From NCBI GenBank assembly GCA_032622095.1, contig CP136063.1:147489379-147553378 (forward strand): a stretch of DNA of 64,000 bases. Reading direction: 5' to 3'. Shown here in pieces: positions 53,855-64,000 of this stretch (position 1 is its first letter; each line of letters begins with the position of its first letter). Below the pieces are notes generated by a model. It was not told the origin of the DNA. It did not search any database and saw nothing but the letters and a program-made list of their open reading frames with translations. The DNA is from Siphonodentalium dalli (Eukaryota > Mollusca > Scaphopoda > Gadilida > Siphonodentaliidae). The position numbers were made by a program, and so were the translations under genes.

Positions 53855-54527
53855 TTAGAATGATGTTGAAAAACACGAAGAGGGCATTATAAATGTGGTT
53901 TCATTGAGCCCATTGTTTAGCCAGACGATCTATTCAGTATGTTTGAGATCTGATACGTCGGGCGACAATGTGTGATAATCTTATAAGTATATATAGCCGG
54001 TATACTGTCATAAACTCAAGGTGTCATAATCCATCCTGATTAGAAGTCCCCGTTGTTAATTATTAGGTGACACGGATGTGATGTTGCCGACAACAAGCTC
54101 CCTACAGATTTGGTAGCACGTGTCTATTTCAGAAGTAAGCATTTGAATGCCTATGCACAAATGATCGCTTGATATCTGAGAATTGACTCACCAGTCTTCC
54201 ATTAATTTTTAAGAGCCTGTCATTTAAGACTGATTATGAAATAATCTAGGATTATGACTTGTCGCATCCTCCCTCCTTTGAACTGTTTGTTCATGTTTAA
54301 ACATTTGTTATTGTGATGTTCTGTTTTATCTTGTTTAAATAAAAATAAAATTACACTAATTTAAACTATTATTTGGTTTGAAATTACATTTACTACATCC
54401 GCCCATGTGGGCCTCCTTTTGGAATTTACTGCCGGCCAGAATGTTCTTCACAATGAAAAATAAAGAGCGTTTGTGAGTGGTAAGGTATTTTTCGCCCGCG
54501 AGCATTTTATGAACCTAAGGGGCTTGT

Positions 54528-54866
54528 TACATGAGCCGGGACAACTCGTATAGCCGAGTCAACTCGGTCTGCCAGGACAACTCAGTCGCGCTGTTACATG
54601 AGTCGAGACAACTCGCCAACCGGGACTACTCGGTTGACGTGCACAAAACTAGCTGTCAATCACCGAGTCACGGCGTAATGTGGGTGGTCATTAGACGTCA
54701 CTCACATGACGCGAACATTCTATTGGCTGACGTCATGAAAGTCACAACGAATCGTGTAACGTTCCATGTCTAGCCAGGATGACTCGCTGTTATCATAGAC
54801 TAAAAATCCTTCCTTCATCTATGCTGTTACATGGACCAAGTTGTCCCGGCTAACAGAGTTGTCCCG
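54528..54866. repeat. GCCGGGACAACTCG motif cluster
   Basis: GCCGGGACAACTCG and close variants occur four or more times at 54536-54640, and inverted (GAGTTGTCCCGGC) at 54840-54866; TGTTACATGAG/TGTTACATGGA precedes them on both sides. It looks like the ends of a roughly 340-bp palindromic element. Between them lie TGACGTCA and an ATTGGCT box. Confidence 0.5.
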
Positions 54867-54870
54867 GCTA

Positions 54871-55482
54871 TTCAATTAAATTAAATTAAATTTATTCTGG
54901 TCGTCAATTATAGACATTACAGGTATACATACATTATGTGTTTAACATAAAATAGAAATGGGGTGGTCGATATTAGTTAACTACACTGTTTCAGTTCGAC
55001 AGGCTGGTGGTAGTAATTAAGCCTCATGGGGACCTAAATATCTCAAGGACCTTCTTCATAAATATAATAAAATACAAGTTTTTAACTGTCTTATGATTTT
55101 AGGAGTTAAATAGAGCGGCTAATTTATAAGTGTTTGGTTTCTGATAGAAGTAGGGTTTCAGATATTTTATTCTTAGTTTGCTAAGTTCCCTACAATTCAG
55201 TACCATGTGGTATTCATCGCCGATTTCGAGATTACAGAGTGCAGATTCTGTCTGAATAATCCGTATTCGTCCAAGCACCGAGTTCTTTTGAAATTTGTGG
55301 TTTCTAGTGCGGAAAGCTAAATTATTGTGAACTGCTCTATTATCATCAAGGGATATTAGTCCGTGGGCCAAACCAGATATTTTTCGAGTTGGCTGCACCC
55401 CCCCCCCCCCCCTCCAACAAAGGTTTTTATATATCAAATTAAAGGTCATGATATGGCGCATCAGATTTTGCTTGTTGCCCAT
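54871..55482 (-). mobile_element. LINE (non-LTR retrotransposon) 3' end, 5'-truncated
   Basis: Read on the minus strand, an ORF from 55482 to 55099 ends in the carboxy-terminal reverse-transcriptase tail typical of many bivalve LINEs: C-x3-IGDEYHMVLNCRELSKLR, then KYLKPYF and PNTYKLAALFNS. After the stop the same frame continues with family-like text (NHKTVKNLYFI), so the stop is an internal mutation. The 3' terminus is a short (TTTAA)n-like repeat at 54871-54893. A 15-C run (55398-55412) falls in the ORF as a Gly stretch. No RT domain proper remains. Confidence 0.75.
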
Positions 55483-56472
55483 TTCAGAAAGTGTCCCAAA
55501 ATAGATTTTTCAGGGAAGACTTACTCTTACCCCTAAAACAAAATGAAAATTTTCTCGAGTACATGTGTCAGGGCATAAACAAATTATTGCGGTTATAAAC
55601 TGCACAATATATCGTTTACACTATTAAGAAATGATCATAAAATGACACGAGATACAAAACTAGACCATTTTATGAGCTAGTTAGAAAAAATTGCGATAAA
55701 TATTTTGAAATCGCGAAAAATGACTTTGATTTTGAAAAAAATTGTCACAAATAAATGGCGATAACATGTGAACCACATGGGTTATTGATCCGCAACATGG
55801 CTCAAAAATAGCCCCATTGACATCTCAAAACGATTTTAATAATGGAATGCTAAGAGTGTTGCTGTGAAAATGTTATATGACGGTAAATTTAACCCCACCC
55901 CCTAAAATATAACTTTTGCAGAAAAACGAATTATGTAGATTACACTTAGAATGTTGCATGTCAAGTTGTTTTTAGAAGCATAAACTGAAACAGTGTTTAG
56001 AGTGATAAAGGGAATTATAAATAACGGTGTGAGAATTGTAACTAATTTCTGTAAAATTTACAACATTGTCATTAAACTTTGATAGGCTATGGTATAACAT
56101 CACGGGAACACTGGTCTAGATTTAGTAAGTTCATAAAACCTCATACGATCACCTGTCTGGCAACTATTTCGTATATATTTCAACTGAACACACATGGCTG
56201 TAATGGTTTATGAGTGAGACTTGCGTTATACAGAATGGTATTTTCTTATTTGTGCCGCGCATTTCGGGACAGTGATCACAACTGACAATAGACATTGCAT
56301 TACATGCGCTACATATTTGACAATAAGTTTAGGATGGCATCCAAAACGGCCAACAAAATCGAAGTTTCTCACACTTTCCGTCACAAACGTGGCTGAGTTA
56401 GTTATCTGGGGACAAGGGAATTGTTAATGATGAATTAACTGGTAACCGTAAACAAACCGAAGAACCCTACTA

Positions 56473-57867
56473 CCGTACTGACCCGCGTTTAGGCCCAGGG
56501 GGCCTTTGTTTTATTTGAGCTCAAAAATCCAAGTGGGCTTAAACCCGAATATGACCCTTTGCAAACCAAAAATCCCAAGAAATCGGGACAGTAAAACTGA
56601 AGAAAAAATAAAGTCGATCCAGCAGAGTTTCGGTGAAATATACACGTCTTCCAGATTAAATAAAGTTAAGTATAAGTTACTTTGAGAAAGTATTTGTTTC
56701 ATTTTTATGTGTATATTAAAATATTACTTGTTGTCTTGTTTTATTGCCCAAAATTCCCATAAATGACAGTTTGTAAGCATCATGGGTCATTGGATTTTTC
56801 TGCCATTTCAGACAGTTGGGTAAATCCACTATCTATAGTCTATATCTATAGTTATTATCTATAGTTTATATCAATGTTCAGATAATTAAAAAATGTCAGA
56901 AAATTGTACAGGGAAATATTATGCAACATATAAGAGAGCGACTTAATCCGATTAGGATAACAATGAACCCAGTGCTCTATTCATGGCCCGTTGTCGACAA
57001 AGATGTTACAATACAATAGTGACCAATTTAACAAAGCCAGTGAGTCTAGTTAATTAACGAAATGACGTTGTAAAATACGTATTAAAAAAAACCACGTGTT
57101 TTAATGTTTAGAGTCATCGCTCCCAAACCGTTGACACAGATTAATGTTTATACTATAGACTATAGTCTATACCGTAAAACGTGAAAAATAGCAGTTTAAA
57201 ATTTTTAAATAATGATTATTATATACTAACCACCGGGTACCAATACGACATCGGTATCTCTTTTTTTGAAGGCATCTTGTGCTGTTGTTGTTGTTGAATG
57301 ACAAGTGCCCCTTCTGCCCCATTATTATACCCACCGTGTGTTTACATAACCAGGGAATGAGTTCTTTTTGTGTTTGGCCACATGTAGGAACATACCGACA
57401 TACAAAGAATATGTTTTTACAGTACTGTTGTTGACATGTGTGCGATGCACGCACGTGATTCTTTGAAGTGATTGATGTTTACCGCGTTCTCAGATATACG
57501 CCGTTAGCGAGTGGGTTTGATGTCTGTCGACGTTTGGTTTCCCCCAGGAAGTATAATTGAATAAACAAATGAGATTTTAAGATTCACTTTATTTTATTTT
57601 ATATATTATTATCACTTACCTACGAAGTATAACTTTCCATTTTTCGTGGCATTCTCGCCGTCACCGATCGTTTGTGAATATTCTTCCCGTTATATATTGG
57701 AATTATTTATTTGGGAAGTATCATTAGCAAATAATTACTTACCACCGCTGAAATTTAACAAAATATGGGGTGGGCTTAAACACGAATATACCCCTGTGCA
57801 TGGAATTTGGTCAAAAGATATGGGTGGGCTTAAACACGGGCATGGGCCTTGAGCCGGGTCAGTACGG
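56473..57867. mobile_element. TA-flanked DNA element with CCGTACTGACCC ends (unclassified)
   Basis: Inverted ends CCGTACTGACCCG and CGGGTCAGTACGG are bounded by TA on both sides. Close to both ends is the motif GTGGGCTTAAACxCG (56533, 57769 and 57824) together with GGGCC patches. The 1.4-kb interior has no recognisable transposase. The TA target fits Tc1/mariner-like elements, but I do not recognise the terminus. Confidence 0.65.
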
Positions 57868-58327
57868 TATTGTTTCAATTAATTTAAGCTAATGAGTAAT
57901 TGATTATCTTAAGGACTCTAGATACTCATTTATATAGTTGATAAAAAGATATAGAAAGATTAAAACAATCATCACTAACATGCGCTTTTTGGATCAGTTT
58001 AAATAAGTAATATCAATTTATATAAGTTGTCTGAAGAAAATTGAAATTGTATGCCCAAATTACCAGCCTCCAATTTCAAGTTGCCTATCTCTGATGTAAA
58101 CATGTGTTCAGGTGAAATGCATTATATTAACGAAATTAGTTGCTACACACAGGATTTTTTTGTCAATAAAGAAATTACTTTTGCAGTATATAATATTGTG
58201 TTGCCAAACAGTTTTCAAGACATGCTACTACTTCCTGTTCTATAATTTGAGTATCTATAGTCCTTAAATATTCTCTCACTCTGCTCATCCTATGAGTCGT
58301 CAAAATTTACACTTTCGGTTATTGTAG

Positions 58328-58453
58328 ACATTCTCACATACATCGTTACATGGTCAGTCTGTGTTGAAACAAGATCATTTGTTAGATTCACATGAATCTT
58401 TGCAGCCAAAGCTCAGTAGTCACAGTAGATCGGGAGGAAATATAATCCGACTG
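58328..58453 (+). CDS. possible further CNTLN exon
   Basis: Acceptor ctttcggttattgtag and a weak donor CTG/gtttgt frame 42 codons starting TFSHTSLHGQSVLKQDHLLD, rich in Ser, His and Leu. Phase 0 fits the previous exon, 5.3 kb upstream. The frame stays open to a stop at 58549, so it could also be a terminal exon. I cannot match it to a conserved centlein block, though the family has a variable Ser-rich region at about this point. Confidence 0.35.
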
Positions 58454-58549
58454 GTTTGTAGGACTCAATCAAAGAGCGACCAACCATGGCTGTCAGAACA
58501 TGGTACACAATGCTGGGGAGTCATTGTGATGTGCCAATCACTGATATAG

Positions 58550-60056
58550 TTCACACGAAGATGTGTTAATGTGATTTCTTAAGGAGTCTGTGGCTGGTGG
58601 TGGTAGAAGGTGTGTTCCAGTGTTCTGTTATACAACATAAGAACGTGTGCGTTAATTTGTCTAATTGATGACATTATAGTTCATCATAATTTATGCAGAC
58701 TCTTGGTGGGATATATAGTGTCATCGTCAATATTAATAGATTGCACAAATTGATGCAAAAGTCGCATCACATTTTACTGCTTTTGACTACTAAGACAAAT
58801 GGCTTCATTCTATATAAGTGTTTGTGAATGTCGTAGCCTGTCAACGTGTGAATTAGAGGTAAGGTTGCACACACCTCTTGAACAATACTGCCCGCTGTGT
58901 CGTTCACAGAAATGACAAATGACCTATTTTTTGTTTCAGTATAAAGAATTATCCTAGCTCATATTCATCGTGAAACATAACATTCTAGTATTTCGACATG
59001 TACGTCAGGGGAATAAAAAACAATAACTAGCTTCCGACCGAGGTGTGCTGCATTGGCTGCGTGTAACAGCATACATGTATCCGCTTCCTCGTGGTAGCAT
59101 ACTAGCACTCAGGAACTAACTCTAAGCGAACGTCGCCTTTCACGGACCGTATCACGTGACATTCGACCTCATGGCAAACATAATTCAGTGATTTTGAAAC
59201 AGGTCTCGACCATTCGCGAAAAAATAGAAGCCTGTCAAGGAGTCTTTGTTATCACCACCTGATAAATATTTGGCATTGTTTGGAACTGTGTCATGGACAC
59301 AGGGTATGTGAAGCCTTGCCTGAATACCAGGATTGTATTCTCGGATTGCAGGTAGCATAATGACGTATTATGAAAAAGTGGTGCAATGTATCATACTATG
59401 CGACAACTTCAACAATCTACTAATATCGATGATGACCTATTTACATCCTGCCAAGAATTTGTATGTGCTTTATGTGACAAGCCGGCATGTATTCAAGTCG
59501 ATGAATTATGACAAATTGTCTCCTGTTGTAAAACGGGAACAATAACACCAAATGCAGACTTCCTAAGCAACACATTTTTCGTGCAAACTATCAGGCAATT
59601 ACTTGGCACAATAACTCACACCGATTCTGGAATGCCATGTCTTTATAACCCTATGCAATTTGGGATCCATATATAGCCATACCTTGTGTGGCATATATAA
59701 CCATACCCTGTCTCTAGTGCATGATATACATGTTTATGGTTATATGATAACATTGAACACTAGGCATAGTGACATGAGGTGTCCCCAAAGTATGCCCCTA
59801 TACCTATATACCCATTTGAGTGTCATGTTTGTATATAAAATGGTGTATGTATATCCAACCATCAGCTTTTGACTGGAGGTAGCGTTATGATCAGCGTGAT
59901 GCCCGACACTATGCTATGAATTTGGATAGTCACTTTAAGCTAGTGTTTCGTGTCTATTTTTGCGCCGACACTCGTCAGGGGATAGCGCTATGATTAAGAT
60001 TAGTTGACATTTTTATGTCTGTTTGCGGAATTCATCAGATTCCAGTTGGTTACCAC
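58550..60056. other. no gene seen; possible 3' UTR or promoter-like patch
   Basis: AATAAA at 59011 follows the doubtful exon by about 460 bases. A CpG-richer patch at 59030-59230 carries the E-box tatCACGTGacattc. Neither is enough to call a transcript end or start. Confidence 0.3.
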
Positions 60057-60350
60057 GTCATGTGGAAGATTTTTGCAATGTGTATATCGGAATGCATAAG
60101 ATTCCATTGTTGTGTATACCACGTTGGGTGGAAACGATGGATTTGCAAATTTCATGCAATCATTCTGTGTCTCCGGAATGCTTAAGATTCCATATTGGTT
60201 TGTGCCACGTTTGTGGTAAGTTGGATTTGCAAATTTCATGCAATCATTCTGTGTCTCCGGAATGCTTAAGATTCCATATTAGTTTATGCCACGTTTGTGG
60301 TAAGTTGGATTTGCAAATTTCATGCAATCATTCTATGTATCCGGAATGCG
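60057..60350. repeat. 84-bp tandem repeat, 3+ units
   Basis: ATTTGCAAATTTCATGCAAT recurs at 60141, 60225 and 60309 (period 84), and a degenerate earlier unit can be traced from about 60057. Because 84 is a multiple of three, one frame stays open (60023-60367) and encodes a 28-residue repeat with LQISCNHSVSPEC and LCHVCGKLD. No splice or start context supports it as a gene. Confidence 0.85.
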
Positions 60351-60369
60351 CGTCCACCGCCAATTGAAG

Positions 60370-63016
60370 TCAGTCTGCATGGTCGCTTTGATATATAAGT
60401 CGATACCAGCCGGTTTAAACTGGATTGTGGCGAGTTGTGATAAGCAGCAAATCATGCTGAATTGGTCAGGTTACCGATTATCGTTAGACATGCGGCCTTC
60501 CTTTGAAGTTTCTTTCCGTGTGCGAATGTATCAAGTGTGAGAATTTGATACGTGATTAATCACTTGATAGTGAATCGATTGGACAGTGAAAACTCTTTGT
60601 GTGAGATGGTTCTCGCTGTTTACTTCAAGAGTTAATTGATCAATATGACTTGGTTTGTTTGTTGAGAAATTAACGACGCAAGTGTTGCGAATTGTAGAAT
60701 TTCTGGTTCCTGTATATGAGAGACGAAAAATGACCCTCGCATGTCGGCCCGGCTCCATTATGTAACAAGATGCGGCATCCTGGTCTTATCAGTATTAAAG
60801 ACTCCTGGCATCTTTATGAGTGCAATTATATGGCGTCCCGCGATATCCAGGCAGAATATTAACCTTTGACTGCTAAGGACATATGCTTAGTTAGGTGGTT
60901 AGATGGAATAAAGAGCGTCTTTTCGAAAATATTTCACCAATTTTCGGGTTCGCCATTAGTCTAATAGGCGTGGTTTACTCAGCGCCTGGCTAATCCATTG
61001 CTTTTGTGAGCAGGGTGAATGTTATGCATTGATGGATGGTATATCCAATATCCCGTTGGGGCCCATACAACAATCCATGTATTATATAGGAGCCATTTAG
61101 TTTAATGTCAAGTATGGTGGGCATGTACCCAAAGATCTGTACATTTAGACAGAGAGGTTAATGATTTGTTTCTGTATAGCAATTTTTAAAGTCATCTTTA
61201 ATAAGATGTGGTTGGCCCTGAAAAGGGCCGTTTTGTTTATATGCTGGTTGCTCCTTTATGTGTATTTGGAAAATCGTGGTTGCACCCAGATGCACATGCA
61301 TAAGAACTAAACTATAACCAATGATGAAGCACGATTCAGGCGTAATCATGATCGGCCAGTCCACTCTCATTGTCCCTTTCATACCCATCGGGTTCATAGC
61401 ATAGATAAACACCACGCTACTATTATAATCTTCGTATTGTTAACAAATTCAAATGATTTCTGTTGACCCAGAATATATACCCACAAGCCGGGCAGAAACA
61501 TAACAGCTAAATAGAGTAAAAACAATTCCTAAAAATCCTGAAGTACTGAACCTTTTGACATGCAGTGTATCGGATCGCCCCGGGTGGCCCGGTCTGTCCC
61601 CCAGTGCTAATATAATCAAGCCATGGGCGTTCTGCTTGTCTACCTCAAGCTTGAAAATAGGCATGGCTAAAATGACCCCGCAACAGAAGTACCGGCACTG
61701 AAAGCATAGTTACCGTGCATGAGATATATGGGTGCATGGGATTGGTTTTCCATGACGGCCATCGGTGGTCGCTTCATGAGGGGCCCGGAAGTCCTACACA
61801 TCAACAACGCATTGATGGCACTTCATCCCTATCCAAATGCAGTTATGGAACTACTGCGATTTGCAATTGGCTACAATGATTCATGCGAATTGTTGTTATT
61901 TGACTGCCGACATGTCAGGATGTACTGGTGTATGAAATGCATGGAATAATCGAAGTAGTGCCAATTTTGACTTAACTGGCTACCCTGAGGATGAGCAAAG
62001 TTATTGGACATTTTCGTCAATCAATTACTCATCACAATAAATGAGTTGAGACAAGATAATAGAGTTCTTTAGTTGGTGGAGGAGTACCAGTGAATGCATT
62101 TCTTAATGACTAATTCCCTTATCCGCATATGACGAACCCAGTTTAATTTGTGTCGGTAAGATTGAAAATATTCGATGTTGTTGACCGTTTTGGACGCCAT
62201 CTTAAAACAATTATCAAACATGAAGTGTCCGATGCTGTATATATTGTAATTTGTGTCTAGTGTCACAAAATGCGCCAAAAAATAAGAAAATACCTCACTG
62301 AAAACGTGAGTCTCACTCATCAGCCTTTGTTAGCCATATGTGACCAGTTGAAATATAAAAATATATAATCAGCTTTGTACAAAAATTCAAATAAAAATAT
62401 GAAATAGTTGACAAAAAAGTGATGATGTGAGGTTTTATGAATTTACAAATTCTGGACCAGTATCCTCATGTGATTTTTCCATACCCCTATCAAAATTTAA
62501 TCACAATGTTGTAAAATTTTGAGAAATTAGTAAAAATTACCATTTTCTAAACTAGAGGCTTTCTGAGAATTGGCCCACGGACTATATTGGTAATTCTCTC
62601 GTTCAAATTTGACTTTATAATCCGGGGTAAAATGCGAATCTGCTTGATGGTGGTGCTACAACGTGGCATGTTCAAATCTTTTCAATAGTTACTATAAAGA
62701 CAAAGCCGGGGCATCGCGTCAGTGGACTTTTGATTAAACTTGAAAGGGAATGTCGCTGAGAAAGTGACATACAATCATGTTCATTCAAACAACGATATAC
62801 GATGTAGCAAACCATGTTAATTGCTACATAGTCCTCGTGCCCAATTTCTTAATAATGCTGACGTAATTCGCGTGCACCTGGCATTTGAGAGATACACATG
62901 CGCGCAAAAATAACGGCGATTAACAAGTTCCCAATCAGGGGTTTTATTAACTTTTTTTGTGGCAATGTTCGTAAGATTACTACTGTAAATGGGCATATAT
63001 AGAGGATATGAAATGA
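60370..63016. other. no gene seen
   Basis: Short open frames on both strands (for example minus 61158-61415 and 61449-61664) lack recognisable domains or exon signals. The composition is less AT-rich than the introns, so it may be intergenic or an unrecognised element. Confidence 0.4.
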
Positions 63017-63125
63017 GTGTTTCTCTCATATGATATTTATGAAATGAGTCTAAGAATTTTCAGTTTTCTCGAGCCTCTGGCGAGAGAAAACTGAAAATTC
63101 GTGACGAGTTACATGAGAGAAACAC
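63017..63125. repeat. inverted repeat (hairpin)
   Basis: GTGTTTCTCTCAT...GAATTTTCAGTTTTCTCG is mirrored by CGAGAGAAAACTGAAAATTC...ATGAGAGAAACAC around GAGCCTCTGG. The flanking ACGAATTACATATTCTATT recurs at 63363. Confidence 0.7.
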
Positions 63126-64000
63126 GAATTACATATTCTATTATCATATGACAACTATAAATTGATTATGATGTCCAAAACGCACACAAATCACTATTAA
63201 ATAGCTATATGACATCGGCAGCAAAAGGTTAATGTGACTTCACTTCATTGCACCGGAAGCCCAATTACACCTGGTAACTAGCAGAAATAATATGCACGCG
63301 AAGATATAGTGCGCTATTCTGTTCTCAGTTTGTGACATTATATCGTATGTTTATTAGATAAATACGAATTACATATTCTATTTATCGTATAACAATGTCC
63401 AAAACTATATATTTCAAGATTATAATTGCGAGAATTTCGGCATCTCGTTGACTGACGCGCACGAATTTGACCTGCATTTAGTTATAAATGCGGCTCGGCC
63501 CCGTTTGCCATTCAGCCAATCAGAACACACTTTTTGTCAACAAACCAATCAAATTATTCAAAAGTTCAAGTTTAAAAGCTTTATTTATAAAGTCAGGCAT
63601 TTTAAAATACAAACATGAGCATTAAGCTCTTAACTGACTTGTAAATCAATGAATATGTACATAAACAGTAACGTGAATAAAATACAACCTATCTGAAAAA
63701 TAAATTACATGTATATTAGCTAAAACATTGTAAAAGACGAGTAAAATCCCTGAGGACAGGTAGCCCTGACTCGATCAAAAGCGTAAGACACAAATTTGTA
63801 TATTCATATACGGCACAGTAATGTGCACAACGAGTCCATATTTCATTCCTGGATAACACGTTTTGTTCCATTCAGAGATACCAGACCAGAGAGTGAGGAT
63901 TAAAATACAAAACATATACATATATTTACATACACCTGATATCTCTTCCGATTTCCCCATAGCGTTACGGTAGACACGCCCCCTTATTCAATGCGTTCAT

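Noticed and set aside
54531-54773. 80-codon plus-strand open frame
   Set aside because: Built from the GCCGGGACAACTCG motif array; no start context, no family, no splice sites.
59333-61949. Several open frames of 60-85 codons on both strands
   Set aside because: No recognisable domain, no consistent splice signals and unremarkable composition; expected by chance at this length.

Overview
Eukaryotic, AT-rich, intron- and transposon-dense DNA, most likely from a bivalve mollusc. The organism call rests on three things: the 'TTTAGCTCACC...CCGTCCGTC' dispersed repeat around 37.5 kb and the 'gtatatggattgct / gttcgaatatggg' repeats at 12 kb and 38.4 kb, which I associate with bivalve genomes; a tRNA-derived SINE ending in CAATCAATCAATCA; and metazoan GT-AG gene structure. 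No bacterial, plasmid, phage or CRISPR feature is present.

The one host gene I can support is a centlein (CNTLN) ortholog on the + strand. Seventeen exons between 14735 and 53045 join without a phase break or in-frame stop into about 659 codons. The product matches the central part of the centrosomal coiled-coil protein centlein: it has KRSRSVSP, DSDAVWNELAFF and NDADWEEVTE-type blocks in the right order. The amino-terminal exons should lie upstream of this window. The carboxy-terminal part is probably downstream, with one doubtful further exon at 58328-58453. Exons total about 2 kb in 38 kb of gene, so over 90% of the locus is intron.

The rest is mobile DNA, much of it with readable ends. 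There are six hAT-type elements, five with 8-bp target duplications. One, 49603-52842, carries a BED-finger ORF and a 632-codon transposase with two frame breaks. Two pogo/Tigger-like elements have TA targets (6957-9029 and 32188-33659), the first holding a GC-rich decayed gene with a lysine tract. Eight copies of a TA-flanked palindromic MITE (family A) and many TTAA-flanked, CCCTTT-type MITEs (families B, C and others) are present. There is also a SINE with a 17-bp duplication, a minus-strand LINE 3' end, and several tandem repeats: about 570 bp x3, 97 bp x2, 84 bp x3 and 22 bp x4.

Layout: 1-14.7 kb, upstream intron or intergenic DNA full of repeats, plus the pogo-like element and the SINE; 14.7-36.5 kb, CNTLN exons 1-13 with nested MITEs; 36.5-45.6 kb, a 9-kb intron holding the 'ttagctcac' repeat and its tandem triplication; 45.6-53 kb, exons 14-17 separated by two hAT elements; 53-64 kb, repeats, minisatellites, a LINE end and an unclassified 1.4-kb element, with at most one more exon. 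A recurring pattern is that transposon ends lie within tens of bases of CNTLN splice sites.
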